Shown: positions 1 to 9,151 of the stretch, piece by piece
Numbering within the stretch: position 1 is the first letter of the stretch
Layout: each line of letters begins with the position of its first letter
Assembly: GCA_002360455.1 (NCBI GenBank)
Contig: DEQQ01000024.1
Coordinates: 1 to 64,000 of the forward strand
Length of the DNA stretch: 64,000 bases
Direction of reading: 5' to 3'
Source of the DNA: Saprospiraceae bacterium UBA3362
GTDB taxonomy: Bacteria > Bacteroidota > Bacteroidia > Chitinophagales > Saprospiraceae
The notes under the pieces: model-generated
Databases searched by the model: none
Told to the model about the DNA's origin: nothing
The model's input: the letters and a program-made list of their open reading frames with translations, nothing else
Translations under genes and position numbers: made by a program

Positions 1-32
1 CACTATAGTGAGGAAGTCCAGGCACTAGTAAT

Positions 33-3000
33 ATGATTGTTTTTGCCGAAGAAAATGATGTAACCATTGTTTCCAAAGAAATCAATAGTTGTTTTCGATT
101 AAGCAGAATTAATTCTGAATTTTTTTCCAATGATATTTTCATTGCGCGTTATTACGATTGTGACCCAACTCCACCTAAACCAGTTATTCCTTGTGATGTA
201 ATTATTGAATTCGTGGTACATGCCACTCAAGAGTATGTTGATGAAATGGGAGGATATAATGAGGCACAGAAAAGGATTGATGCTATTATTTCAGAAGCAG
301 AAAATATTTGGAGAGAAACTGGGGTTATTCAACATTTTAAATTATTAAACGCTTTAAATTTTAGACAAAATCATATCATTGTACATGATCAAAATTATCA
401 TAGGTCTGAAGCATGGTCTGCATTAGCTACAAGGACAAATCAAGAATTGCCCTGCACTCAACAATTTGTTGATCTTAATATTTTTCTCACTTTAGATGCA
501 GATGTAAATGGTTATTATCACGGTCCAAATTCTTGTTTATCTTCTGGAATTAAATTATTAGGAATGGTTTTGGTTAGAGAATATGGTAAATCAGCACCCA
601 TCAGGAGCCCTGGCCGCACTTTAGCCCATGAAATTGGTCATTTTATGGCAGGTGCAGACTTAGAGAATTTATTGAATAGTGGTATAGCTTGTGCACCTGA
701 TTGTAGTCTCGCTTTTCACTCACTAATGTGTTCCACTGGAGGCAATATCCGAGCAGCTGCTATGCTAGACAATTGTAATCATGGCTACATTTATGATCAT
801 TTGACTGAAAATTGCTCTTGTTATAGCGATCAACACAATTTTTATTCACCTTGTGCACATTGTTTATTTTCTTCTATCACAAGTAATTCTAACCCAAACA
901 TTATTGCAGGCTGTTCTAGTTTATCTGAGTCTACATTAAGTATTGAAGTCTGGAACGATTGTGATATTAAAGAGAACAAAAGAATTGTTTTTATTTTGCC
1001 AAATGGTGGAACTTATGGAGGATCATCTTATCCTAAATTTGAGGTGTCTTCATTGATGGATTATGAATCTGTAGGAACCTATACCGGGCCTGCCCCTGAA
1101 TTTACTACATATTTACTTGTTCGTTCCCCATTACTGACATTACAGCCAGAAGAGAAGAGAAAATTAAGTGTCAAAGTAAAATTAGTAGATTTAGGCACAA
1201 AAAGCAATGTATTTAAATGGGGACCTACTTATTATTGGGACTCTCCTGTACTGAATAGTTCAGTGGAAATAGGTCGGTCAACTCATGACCTACTACGACC
1301 TATTCAAGTAACTTCTGCAAATAATAACGTTACAAAATTATTGCAAGATCCCAATTATATAATTAGTTATAATAATGGCACTGCTTGCTTAACTTCTGAA
1401 AAGCCAATACATTTGAAAACTGATTTTACAATAGACCAATCTCATTATTTTAAAGATCAAACTTGGATAATTGACCCAGGTGTTAAGATAATAGTGAATT
1501 CTAACAAAACTGCCGGTTATTGTAATGGTAAGCTCTTATCTTGTGCAGGTGTATGGGACAAAATTGTAATGGGTAGTGGTTCAAAATTATTACTATCGGA
1601 ATCTTCTGTTTCTAATTTAGATGGAGGAATTCAAGTTGGATTAAATAGTACATTCGAAATGGCAGAGAACAGTATTTTGTCAGCTAGCAAGAAAGGTATA
1701 GAAGGATCTATCTCAGCAACAAATGCACTTATTAAAATAGTAGATTCTAAGATACAAGGAATAAAAGAGACTGGTATAAAAATTTATAATGGAAATCAAA
1801 TATTTATATCCAACTCTGATATTTCTGATATGGAGGCAGGAGTGGTCGCTATCAATACCGACGTAAGACATTCTGCACGTTTTTTTAATATTGGATCTTC
1901 AAGGGGCGACATTATTACTTCGGAGCCTTACAATGGAAATGCAATCTCAATGATAGGAAATGGAGCGCAAAATATATATGCTGCAACTTTGGGGAGTTCG
2001 AGTCTATTCAAGAATTTTAATGCAGGTATTTATATCAACAATTCTCATTATTCCATTGTTGCAGATAATATGAAAGACTGTAATTACGGGATTTATGTTA
2101 CCAATACTCCATTGAGTGGAAACATCCTATATACAGATATTGAGGCTAAGCGAAATGCGATCCACTATAATTATAACGGAAATCTTTCTAGCGCAATTAA
2201 GTGGAACATTCTGAAGACCACAGACCCATTTCAAATAGGTGTAGTAATCACTGGGAATCATGGAAATTTGGATATTATTGAAAACAATGTCGAGGCAGAA
2301 TCAGGAGAGGCAGCTCTGCTTTGTTCCGGATCTTCCAATGTCAAAATACAGGAGAACAATATCTGGACCTACACTTCAAACGGAATTCATACCGATGCTC
2401 TCAAACTAATCAATAGCAACCAAGTCACTGCAAGTTGTAATTCTCTTGGGAATTTTGCATTGGGCACAGGCACCGCTGCTATGTATGTAGAGGCCACTAT
2501 AAATGGTACTTATCAATGCAATGGAATCTATGGTGGGGATAATGGACTCCAGTTTGTTTCTTCATGCCAACCCTCATCTATTTCTGGAAACAATATCTCA
2601 GATCATGAGGTAGGACTTATGTACTCAAGTCAGGCAGCTGGATCAGATGCCATTACTGGCCCACAGAATCATCAAGGAAATATGCTCTCTGGTGCTGGAT
2701 GGACTAAAGATGCATGGAACTTGGGGAGTCCGGTTAATAATCAACAATCGCAATTTTTAGTGTCTCCCACTAGTCCGTTTATACCAAGTAATATAGCAGA
2801 ATTAGTAAGTATTAACTTTTTCAAGCAACCAATTCCTAGTTCAGAATTTAATTGCGAAATAGGAAATGTATGTAAAAGCTCAAGGTCAAAGATTGCTCAA
2901 AATGAATTGCCAGATTATTTATTGAATTCTAACTTAGAACTTGATAATTTTTCTGATGCCCGATCTTGGTCAGCGAGATTTGCAATATTGGCTTCAATGT

Positions 3001-3767
3001 ATCAATCAAACATACATGATGAAATTTCTACTCAATGGAGGTCAAGATTTCAAAAATCTATTGTGAATCAGTTTGCACAGATATATTCTGATCTATTTGC
3101 AAAAGCAAAGAATGCTCAAGAAATATACCAATTAGTCAAATCGAAACAAAATTATATTGAGAAAAATTTAAATGTAGATTGGAATTATATTCATGAGCTG
3201 ACTGACAAAATCACAAACTTACATACTGCTTTCACAATTCCGTATAAAGAAGTAATTCGAGCGCATAGATCCGTTTTGAACTCAATGAAATGTGAGCCAG
3301 TATATGAAGAAAATATGCGTTTAGTATTGCTCGCATTGTGTGATAAAGTTCTAGGAGAATCTGAGGTAAAGCATCATTTTCTAAATGCAATAGCAGAATC
3401 TTGTCCTTATTCTGATGGACCGGCAGTCTATATAGCAAGAGATTTGCTAGGGCAAAATGACCGTATTTATGATGATGTGAAATATTGTGGTTTGCGAACG
3501 AATCAAGACAATAAATCCAAAGTTGAATCAAAGGAATTTTCTGTCTATCCTAATCCCATCCAGGAATTTTTAACAATTAAAATGCCTACAGTATGGAAAG
3601 GAAAAGCCTGTACTTTGCAAATTGTTAATGTAACTGGAAAATTAATAATAGAGATCCCTTATGCTTTTGAAAATAAAATAGATTTATCTGATCTAGCTAG
3701 TGGCTTGTATTTTATAATAATAAAAGATGATCCAAAGTATATATGCAAATTTGTAAAACAAAATTAG
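33..3767 (+). CDS. T9SS-secreted zincin-like / beta-helix protein
   Basis: Large extracellular protein. An HEIGH zinc-protease-type motif (residues 199-203) sits in the first quarter, so the N-terminal part resembles a zincin metallopeptidase. Residues about 480-850 carry short repeats rich in N and G of the kind that fold as a right-handed beta-helix. A helical stretch follows (about 960-1130), then a C-terminal type A sorting domain beginning at a YPNP motif near residue 1170 and ending in a Lys-rich tail, which marks export by the type IX system. No signal peptide is visible at this ATG, although a sorting-domain protein needs one. In-frame stops lie at 6-11, and another frame is open from base 1 to a TGA that overlaps this ATG (ATGA at 33-36). 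Either the real N-terminus lies upstream and a frameshift separates it, or the two frames are coupled genes. The 3' end overlaps the next gene by 25 bp. Confidence 0.75.
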   Translation: MIVFAEENDVTIVSKEINSCFRLSRINSEFFSNDIFIARYYDCDPTPPKPVIPCDVIIEFVVHATQEYVDEMGGYNEAQKRIDAIISEAENIWRETGVIQHFKLLNALNFRQNHIIVHDQNYHRSEAWSALATRTNQELPCTQQFVDLNIFLTLDADVNGYYHGPNSCLSSGIKLLGMVLVREYGKSAPIRSPGRTLAHEIGHFMAGADLENLLNSGIACAPDCSLAFHSLMCSTGGNIRAAAMLDNCNHGYIYDHLTENCSCYSDQHNFYSPCAHCLFSSITSNSNPNIIAGCSSLSESTLSIEVWNDCDIKENKRIVFILPNGGTYGGSSYPKFEVSSLMDYESVGTYTGPAPEFTTYLLVRSPLLTLQPEEKRKLSVKVKLVDLGTKSNVFKWGPTYYWDSPVLNSSVEIGRSTHDLLRPIQVTSANNNVTKLLQDPNYIISYNNGTACLTSEKPIHLKTDFTIDQSHYFKDQTWIIDPGVKIIVNSNKTAGYCNGKLLSCAGVWDKIVMGSGSKLLLSESSVSNLDGGIQVGLNSTFEMAENSILSASKKGIEGSISATNALIKIVDSKIQGIKETGIKIYNGNQIFISNSDISDMEAGVVAINTDVRHSARFFNIGSSRGDIITSEPYNGNAISMIGNGAQNIYAATLGSSSLFKNFNAGIYINNSHYSIVADNMKDCNYGIYVTNTPLSGNILYTDIEAKRNAIHYNYNGNLSSAIKWNILKTTDPFQIGVVITGNHGNLDIIENNVEAESGEAALLCSGSSNVKIQENNIWTYTSNGIHTDALKLINSNQVTASCNSLGNFALGTGTAAMYVEATINGTYQCNGIYGGDNGLQFVSSCQPSSISGNNISDHEVGLMYSSQAAGSDAITGPQNHQGNMLSGAGWTKDAWNLGSPVNNQQSQFLVSPTSPFIPSNIAELVSINFFKQPIPSSEFNCEIGNVCKSSRSKIAQNELPDYLLNSNLELDNFSDARSWSARFAILASMYQSNIHDEISTQWRSRFQKSIVNQFAQIYSDLFAKAKNAQEIYQLVKSKQNYIEKNLNVDWNYIHELTDKITNLHTAFTIPYKEVIRAHRSVLNSMKCEPVYEENMRLVLLALCDKVLGESEVKHHFLNAIAESCPYSDGPAVYIARDLLGQNDRIYDDVKYCGLRTNQDNKSKVESKEFSVYPNPIQEFLTIKMPTVWKGKACTLQIVNVTGKLIIEIPYAFENKIDLSDLASGLYFIIIKDDPKYICKFVKQN

Positions 3768-5254
3768 TATTTTTGATATTTTCTTTTTTGGGAGTGGCAT
3801 TACATTGCTACTCCCAAAAATTTTATGATTATAATTGGGCATTTGGTTATGAGAATGATAATATAGATACAATCAATATTCCTGATTTTGGAGGACAGAT
3901 AATGAGTTTCCAAAATAAGAAAATTAGTTTTTCAAGACGAGTTTTGAAGCATGATTTTGACAATCAAACCAACTCATTGTCGGATAGATCTGGATCATTA
4001 AAATACATGAGTAATACCTGTGATATTCTAAATAGTTCAGGGGATATCATTTTAAATGGTGATAAATTATTACTATCCAAATATAATTATTGCCCAAAAA
4101 ATGATCCTTCTAATCAAAGTGGCTTGTTTTTAGTTTTTGAAAACCAAGATTCTATTCTTGTTTTTCTACATTGTATCATTGATACGATTAATGGCTCAAA
4201 AAATATTTTTAACAAGTCCATAATAGAAGTCAAGATCAATACATTAAGAGATTCGGTATTGTCAAAACACAAAACAATCTTATATGACTCACTGGGAGCA
4301 GAAGGATTCTGTGGAATTCCCACAATGACTGGAGATCAATATTGGATCATTATTCCAGAGTATGAGAATAATGGCTATTGGATCCTATTGTATGGGGTAG
4401 ATGGGGTAGAGAAAACCATAAGACATCATGAAGGTCTTTCATCAGAAAAACGAGCATCACTTACTGGACAGGCATGTTTTTCTCCTGATGGAAAGCACTA
4501 TGCTCTGTATAATTCTGTAATAGGATTGCAGATATTTGATTTTGACAGAACAAATGGATCATTGTCAAATTACAAATATTATGGGCACAAACATGAGCAA
4601 TTGATGTTTGCAGGAGTTTGTTTTTCACCAGATTCAAGGCTCCTTTATTTTAACACTTCTGTGCATATGTTTCAACTAGAACTTGCGACAAACATTATAG
4701 ACACCATTGCCTCATATGAGCCATACAATGACCCATATCCTACCACTTTCATGCATTCTGCTTTAGGGCCAGATTGTAGAATTTATACTTGCACACCTGG
4801 TGGCAATAGATATCTTCATGTGATTCTTTATCCCAATAGAAAAGGCAAGGCCTGTGGGTTTATACAAAGAGGAGTAAAACTACTTACAAGAAATGGAAAT
4901 GCAATTCCAAACTTCCCTCATTATCGAGTCAATGAGCCGTATCCCTGTGATAGTACTATTGCATTACAGTTGAATACAGGTGTAGAAGGAATGGATGTGG
5001 AGAGTTCGGGAATATTATTTCTATACCCTAATCCTGTGACAGAAGAAATGACTGTTGAGCTAAGAGATAAGAATCAGTCAATTCAACAAATAAAAATTTA
5101 TTCATCATCAGGAATATTATGTGCTAGCCAGGTTTATTTTTCCTCATCTTATAGTGAAAGAATGTCTCTGCATTCTCTTTCTCCCGGCATCTATATACTA
5201 GAATGTTGCGACAGGAGTGGATTGAAGTATCGTCAAAAGTTTGTAAAAATATAA
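3743..5254 (+). CDS. T9SS-secreted beta-propeller-like protein
   Basis: The protein starts with a clear Sec signal peptide (about 25 residues, ending ...HCYSQ). The body has motifs such as FSPDGKHYALY and FSPDSRLLYF, the pattern of WD40/PD40-like beta-propeller blades seen in many Bacteroidota secreted proteins. The last 80 or so residues are a type A sorting domain with a YPNP motif and a GIYILEC-type ending, so the protein should be exported by the type IX system and anchored or released outside. Its start lies inside the end of the upstream gene, which suggests co-transcription. No catalytic residues are recognised; binding or adhesion is only a guess. Confidence 0.8.
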   Translation: MQICKTKLVFLIFSFLGVALHCYSQKFYDYNWAFGYENDNIDTINIPDFGGQIMSFQNKKISFSRRVLKHDFDNQTNSLSDRSGSLKYMSNTCDILNSSGDIILNGDKLLLSKYNYCPKNDPSNQSGLFLVFENQDSILVFLHCIIDTINGSKNIFNKSIIEVKINTLRDSVLSKHKTILYDSLGAEGFCGIPTMTGDQYWIIIPEYENNGYWILLYGVDGVEKTIRHHEGLSSEKRASLTGQACFSPDGKHYALYNSVIGLQIFDFDRTNGSLSNYKYYGHKHEQLMFAGVCFSPDSRLLYFNTSVHMFQLELATNIIDTIASYEPYNDPYPTTFMHSALGPDCRIYTCTPGGNRYLHVILYPNRKGKACGFIQRGVKLLTRNGNAIPNFPHYRVNEPYPCDSTIALQLNTGVEGMDVESSGILFLYPNPVTEEMTVELRDKNQSIQQIKIYSSSGILCASQVYFSSSYSERMSLHSLSPGIYILECCDRSGLKYRQKFVKI

Positions 5255-5381
5255 ATTTGTAAATAAGAAAAAACTTACTAGATAGTTTTAGTTCAATTGG
5301 AAAATTATTAAGAAAAATTCCTTATAATTTTGAAAACAGAAAAGTAATTTAGATAAACACTAACTTAAAAATTAAGCTTAA

Positions 5382-5876
5382 GGTCAAAACATAAAGATTG
5401 TAGATTTTAACAAAGCGGTAATTCAGGTAAAAGATTTGGAAAAGAGAATTTATACGATGCTGCAGATGGCCATTAGAGAAAGTTTATCCGCACTTAGTCT
5501 TGATGAATTATTGACCAAAAAGTCAGAACTGGGTCGAGAAATAATGTCGAAACTGAACACAAACTGTGAATTGATAGGCATCGAGCTAAGTGAAGCCGGC
5601 CTGAAAGATATTATTTTGCCGGGAGATATGAGAGAAATAATGAATCAGGTATTGCTTGCCGAAAAAAGAGCTCAGGCCAACATCATCACTCGAAGAGAGG
5701 AAACAGCATCTACAAGAAGCTTACTCAATACGGCAAGATTGATGGAAGAAAATGAGATGTTGTGGAAGCTCAAGGAAATGGAGTTTTTGGAACGAGTTAC
5801 TGATCGTGTTTCGAATCTTTCTGTGTCGGGAAATGGAAATATTCTCAATCAATTAAGAGAAATTTTTGGAAGGTAA
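5382..5876 (+). pseudogene. slipin/SPFH (band 7) gene, 5'-truncated
   Basis: The reading frame matches the second half of a slipin: an IVDFNKAVIQVKDLEK segment, the LSALSLDELLTKKSELG helix, then the EAGLKDIILPGDMREIMNQV and Ala/Glu-rich coiled coil typical of SPFH proteins. Intact slipins have about 250-380 residues with an N-terminal membrane hairpin; only about 165 codons remain here. The frame is closed by a stop at 5379-5381, and the preceding 130 bp is AT-rich with no recognisable N-terminal half. A TTG at 5436 could start a 146-residue product, but the slipin match begins upstream of it, so this is more likely a decayed gene than a short one. A strong hairpin terminator follows. Confidence 0.7.
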
Positions 5877-5881
5877 AAAAA

Positions 5882-5914
5882 ATCTTAGCCCAAGCCCTGA
5901 CTTTGGGCTAAGAT
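5882..5914. terminator. bidirectional rho-independent terminator
   Basis: A perfect 12-bp stem (ATCTTAGCCCAA pairing with TTGGGCTAAGAT, loop 9 nt) lies between the convergent slipin fragment and the 306-aa minus-strand gene. A-tracts flank the left side, giving a U-tract on the minus-strand transcript. Confidence 0.7.
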
Positions 5915-5937
5915 CTTTCAGATCAAGAAACATAACT

Positions 5938-6834
5938 TTATAGCTTAATCAGTTTTGAAAAGTACACTTTGTTTTGTTTATCCTGAGCTTTGACGGTGTA
6001 TACTCCCGGAGATAGATAGGATACATCAATTTCATTTGAACTTAGTGAGTATTCTGATCTTACAAACTCTCCTTGAATGGTTCTGATCTCCAGTTGCTTG
6101 AGTTCAACACTCGGATAGAATCGAAAATGATTCGTGGTAGGATTGGGAACAATGCGGAGATCTTCTTGTGCAATATCTTTTGTGGAAACGGTTGAATAGT
6201 CACAAGGATAACGAAGACTATAATAATCTATAGTTGCATCTTTGTAACACCGAAGTCCGGTCGAATAAGGGGCATCACATATAAAAAATTCAGGATCATT
6301 GTACATATTAAGCAAAAAAGTATAGTCCCCTATACGTTCTAAAACGGTAGAGTTACTAGTGTTTTTTTCTTCACCATTATTCACAAAGCCACGAGTGATA
6401 TCCATGCTTTTGAGCCTCTGTCCTGCAAAATTGACAAATTCTATAGAATCAATTTCTACATAGCTTGTATCGATATTGCCTTTAGAATTCAGAAAATATT
6501 GATAAAATCGCTCCCCTACTTTAAGATCAAAATTGAAAAGAAGTTGGAATTGGTTTAAAAGCTTATCATAAAAATAAATGGAAGACTGGTCTTGATAGAT
6601 AATGTCGGAAATCCCCCAGTAATAACAAAAAGGAATAGAACTAAATTTAAGTTGTTTGCATTTTTTGCCAAGAAAATCTATTTCGGATTCACACTCTATT
6701 TTATAATAGCTTTCGCCCGGAGAAAAAGGGAATCTTTGTTCGTAATACCAAACTGCCCCAACGGGAGCAAATTCTTGAGCAAGAAGTTGAGAAAAGAAAT
6801 AAAGAAATAAAAATGATAAAAATATTCTTTGCAT
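5938..6834 (-). CDS. T9SS sorting-domain secreted protein
   Basis: I place the start at the ATG at 6834, eight codons after the first possible one, because MQRIFLSFLFLYFFSQLLAQ is a textbook signal peptide. The central part, with WYYEQRFPF near the mature N-terminus, resembles hypothetical secreted proteins of Saprospiria. The C-terminal ~75 residues are a type A sorting domain (IVPNPTTNHFRFYPS, then SPGVYTVKAQDKQNKVYFSKLIKL-like ending). Function unknown beyond export through the type IX machine encoded at 43-48 kb. It is convergent with the slipin fragment and shares its terminator. Confidence 0.75.
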   Translation of the reverse strand: MQRIFLSFLFLYFFSQLLAQEFAPVGAVWYYEQRFPFSPGESYYKIECESEIDFLGKKCKQLKFSSIPFCYYWGISDIIYQDQSSIYFYDKLLNQFQLLFNFDLKVGERFYQYFLNSKGNIDTSYVEIDSIEFVNFAGQRLKSMDITRGFVNNGEEKNTSNSTVLERIGDYTFLLNMYNDPEFFICDAPYSTGLRCYKDATIDYYSLRYPCDYSTVSTKDIAQEDLRIVPNPTTNHFRFYPSVELKQLEIRTIQGEFVRSEYSLSSNEIDVSYLSPGVYTVKAQDKQNKVYFSKLIKL

Positions 6835-6952
6835 AGCCCTATGTTTTAGTGGAATCAAAGATAAGAATTAAAATAATACAATAAATGAATTTTATATAAA
6901 AAAAAATCGACGAATGGTTATTGTGTGGAATGGTTTCGCAAAAAAAAAGATT

Positions 6953-7050
6953 CGCATGAGGGATAGAAGCGGAAAGACCGGAAGAAGCAAAGCGACTGAG
7001 GACTTGCAGCGGATAGCCCGACCTGAGCGAATGCGAAGGACATGCCCAAA
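6953..7050 (-). repeat. modular hairpin repeat, copy A
   Basis: Read on the minus strand, the element starts TTTGGGCATGTCC, continues through GGTCGGGCTATCCGCTGCAAG, and ends ATCCCTCATGCG. Both ends and the internal GTCGG block match copies at 32172-32280 and 43061-43160. The internal hairpins are weaker here than in the other two copies. It ends just upstream of the rtcB promoter. Confidence 0.7.
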
Positions 7051-7058
7051 TCATCTGT

Positions 7059-7087
7059 TTGTAAAGAAAAAGGATCAACTATATTTG
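7059..7087 (+). promoter_or_regulatory. Bacteroidota-type promoter of rtcB
   Basis: TTG at 7059-7061, an 18-nt spacer, then TATATTTG at 7080-7087 match the Bacteroidota sigma-factor consensus (TTG / TAnnTTTG). Transcription would begin near 7094, leaving a leader of about 23 nt before the ATG at 7117, and excluding the earlier in-frame ATG at 7042. Confidence 0.6.
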
Positions 7088-7116
7088 TCATTCAATCATT
7101 AAAAATAAATAAAAAA

Positions 7117-8529
7117 ATGTCACATCCCATTCAAGCGCTTGATTTAATAGAGTTAGGGTTTCCGCAAAATCATATTTTGGGAATAGCTCTGCGCATCAAT
7201 AAAAAAAGAACAGGCTACAATCGCAGTCAAATGATTCAAAAATATTCTGAAGTATTGCAGTCGCCTGAATCCTTTTTGGATGATCCACTTTTTAGTCCGT
7301 TAGCCCTTGCAATGATAGGAAAAGAAGACGCAAGCGTCATTGCCCTTAGCGATGAGCACAAGCATTATGAGAGATTTGGAGCAGACTTCATTGAAGCCGG
7401 AGCCCTCTCTCAAATGGACATTGCACTGCGGCTTCCTGTAACGGTGAAAGCTGCGCTTATGCCGGACGCCCATCAGGGATATGGTCTTCCTATAGGTGGT
7501 GTAATGGCAACAGATGGGGCAATTATTCCTTATGGTGTAGGTGTGGATATTGGTTGTCGTATGGCGATCAGTGTTTTTGAATTGCCTGAAAAAGATTTTG
7601 ACAATCATCAATCTCATTACAAAAATCTATTGATGGATCATACATTGTTTGGCGCCGGACAAGGATTCGATGGAGTGAATAAATCTGAGCATGAGATTTT
7701 GGATAGATCGGAGTTTAACTTAACTCCTATGATTAAAAATTTGAAGGATAAAGCTTGGGCTCAACTTGGAACTTCGGGTGGAGGAAATCATTTTGTGGAA
7801 TGGGGAATCTTGGATTTTGCACAAGACGACGAGATAATGGGAATTCGCTCAGGCAGGTATCTTGCACTGCTATCTCATTCAGGTTCCAGAGGAATGGGTG
7901 CAAGCATAGCTCATCATTACACAAAACTTGCCAAAGAGCAGTGTCGTCTACCACGTGAAGCAGAGAATCTCGCTTACTTTACCTTGGACAGCGAACTGGG
8001 TCAAGAGTATTGGATGGCTATGAATCTTGCAGGAGATTATGCATCTGCCTGTCATGAGATCATTCACCAAAAAATAATCAAAGCCCTTGGTGCAATGCTT
8101 ATAGTCGGCGTAGAAAATCATCACAACTTTGCATGGAAAGAAATGATCGATGATCGCGAACTTGTAGTGCATCGCAAAGGAGCAACTCCGGCAGGAAATG
8201 GAGTCATGGGAATCATTCCAGGATCTATGACTGCTCCCGGATTTCTTGTTAGAGGCAAGGGTAACCCCTCCTCCCTTTACTCTGCCTCTCACGGTGCCGG
8301 CAGGCAAATGAGCAGAACAAAAGCCGAATCAAGCTATTCTCATGCAGATCTTAGAGAGGTGGTTGCGAAAAATAAAGTGGAGCTTATAGGTGGAGGAATT
8401 GATGAGATTCCTATGGCCTACAAGGATATTCATCAGGTAATGGAAGCCCAGCGTGATCTTGTAGATATAGTGGCTCAATTCCAACCTAAAATAGTTCGAA
8501 TGGCCGATGATGGGAGCAGAGAAGATTGA
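7117..8529 (+). CDS. rtcB: RtcB family RNA ligase
   Basis: Product of 470 residues, the usual RtcB length. RtcB joins 2',3'-cyclic-phosphate (or 3'-phosphate) and 5'-OH RNA ends using GTP and Mn2+, in tRNA or rRNA repair. Visible family motifs are PDAHQGYGLPIGGV, GVGVDIGCRM (metal-binding Cys), GTSGGGNHFVEWG, SHSGSRG, VENHHNFAW, HRKGATPA and YSASHGAGRQMSR, whose His392 corresponds to the residue that carries GMP. All look intact. I chose the ATG at 7117 because the protein aligns from MSHPIQ and the promoter lies just upstream. No archease or rtcA neighbour is present; in many Bacteroidota the gene stands alone. It may act in stress-induced RNA repair, which is inference. Confidence 0.93.
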   Translation: MSHPIQALDLIELGFPQNHILGIALRINKKRTGYNRSQMIQKYSEVLQSPESFLDDPLFSPLALAMIGKEDASVIALSDEHKHYERFGADFIEAGALSQMDIALRLPVTVKAALMPDAHQGYGLPIGGVMATDGAIIPYGVGVDIGCRMAISVFELPEKDFDNHQSHYKNLLMDHTLFGAGQGFDGVNKSEHEILDRSEFNLTPMIKNLKDKAWAQLGTSGGGNHFVEWGILDFAQDDEIMGIRSGRYLALLSHSGSRGMGASIAHHYTKLAKEQCRLPREAENLAYFTLDSELGQEYWMAMNLAGDYASACHEIIHQKIIKALGAMLIVGVENHHNFAWKEMIDDRELVVHRKGATPAGNGVMGIIPGSMTAPGFLVRGKGNPSSLYSASHGAGRQMSRTKAESSYSHADLREVVAKNKVELIGGGIDEIPMAYKDIHQVMEAQRDLVDIVAQFQPKIVRMADDGSRED

Positions 8530-8669
8530 GAAAGTGATTTGAGCTTGCTGTTTTCTTCCCCTCTCTCCCCTTTCATCTTACAAGATTTACATCACCGGAT
8601 TCTGTATGAACATTTCCAGTACTGTCACCGGTATTCTATTTATAAGCATTACCAAAAAAGGATTTACAA

Positions 8670-8855
8670 ATGAAAGTCACAAATGAGCAATTTCATCTGT
8701 ACAAAGAATTTTTAATTCTAAAACACATGAGTCCACGGACTCACAGAAGCTGTTGTAGCTTTTCTTATATTAAATACAACAATCCACACGAAAACACACT
8801 ATCTTTGTCTAAAATAGAACCCATGGATAGAAATGTGATTCCCTATTGTAGATAA
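8670..8855 (+). pseudogene. possible tyrosine-recombinase N-terminal fragment
   Basis: The first 30 residues (…YKEFLILKHMSPRTHRS) resemble the SAM-like N-terminal domain of phage-type integrases, where a short helix is followed by a (Y/M)SPRT motif. The similarity stops at residue 30 and the rest is unlike any integrase. The frame could equally be spurious. It lies at the left edge of an accessory patch full of remnants. Confidence 0.2.
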
Positions 8856-8891
8856 AAAACATATCCCAAAGCTCTGAACAAAGCCTTTTTA

Positions 8892-9039
8892 AATAATATC
8901 GCTCTTACAGAGCTAAAAAATTGCACATTTAACCGTTTTATTATAATATTGCTCTTACAGAGTTCTATTATAATATCGCTCTTACAGAGCTAAAAATTGT
9001 ACATTTAACCGTTCTATTATAATATTGCTCCTACAGAGC
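8892..9039. repeat. REP-like palindrome cluster (tandem 77-bp unit)
   Basis: Four copies of a TAATAT(C/T)GCTC(T/C)TACAGAG(C) palindrome lie at about 8892-8913, 8941-8962, 8971-8990 and 9018-9039. The segment from 8901 is repeated from 8978 (77-bp period, a few substitutions), each unit holding two palindromes and an ACATTTAACCGTT spacer. The hairpin core GCTC...GAGC recurs on both sides of the transposase remnant downstream, as expected for a REP/BIME array mobilised by a REP-associated transposase. Confidence 0.75.
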
Positions 9040-9058
9040 ATATGATAATAGAAAAATT

Positions 9059-9075
9059 TAGCCTCAGAGAGGCTA
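9059..9075. repeat. REP-like hairpin (variant stem)
   Basis: TAGCCTC-AGA-GAGGCTA is a perfect 7-bp stem with a 3-nt loop, followed by ACATCATAATAG, similar to the AT-rich flank of the neighbouring palindromes. Confidence 0.5.
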
Positions 9076-9116
9076 CATCATAATAGAAAATGAAATTCGT
9101 GGAAGATAATAAAAAA

Positions 9117-9129
9117 GCTCCGAAGGAGC
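9117..9129. repeat. REP hairpin left of the transposase
   Basis: GCTCC-GAA-GGAGC lies 22 bp before the transposase ATG. A GCTCC...GGAGC hairpin also occurs just after its stop codon. Confidence 0.6.
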
Positions 9130-9151
9130 ATAATCATATTATAAATACAAA

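Noticed and set aside
7947..7962. CCACGTGAAGCA-containing stretch resembling a parS half-site
   Set aside because: Only about 11 of 16 positions fit the Bacteroidota/Bacillus parS palindrome, it lies inside rtcB codons, and it is far from parAB.
8892..9129. Clustered short repeats as a possible CRISPR array
   Set aside because: Units are palindromes of variable spacing with repeated, not unique, spacers; no cas gene is near.
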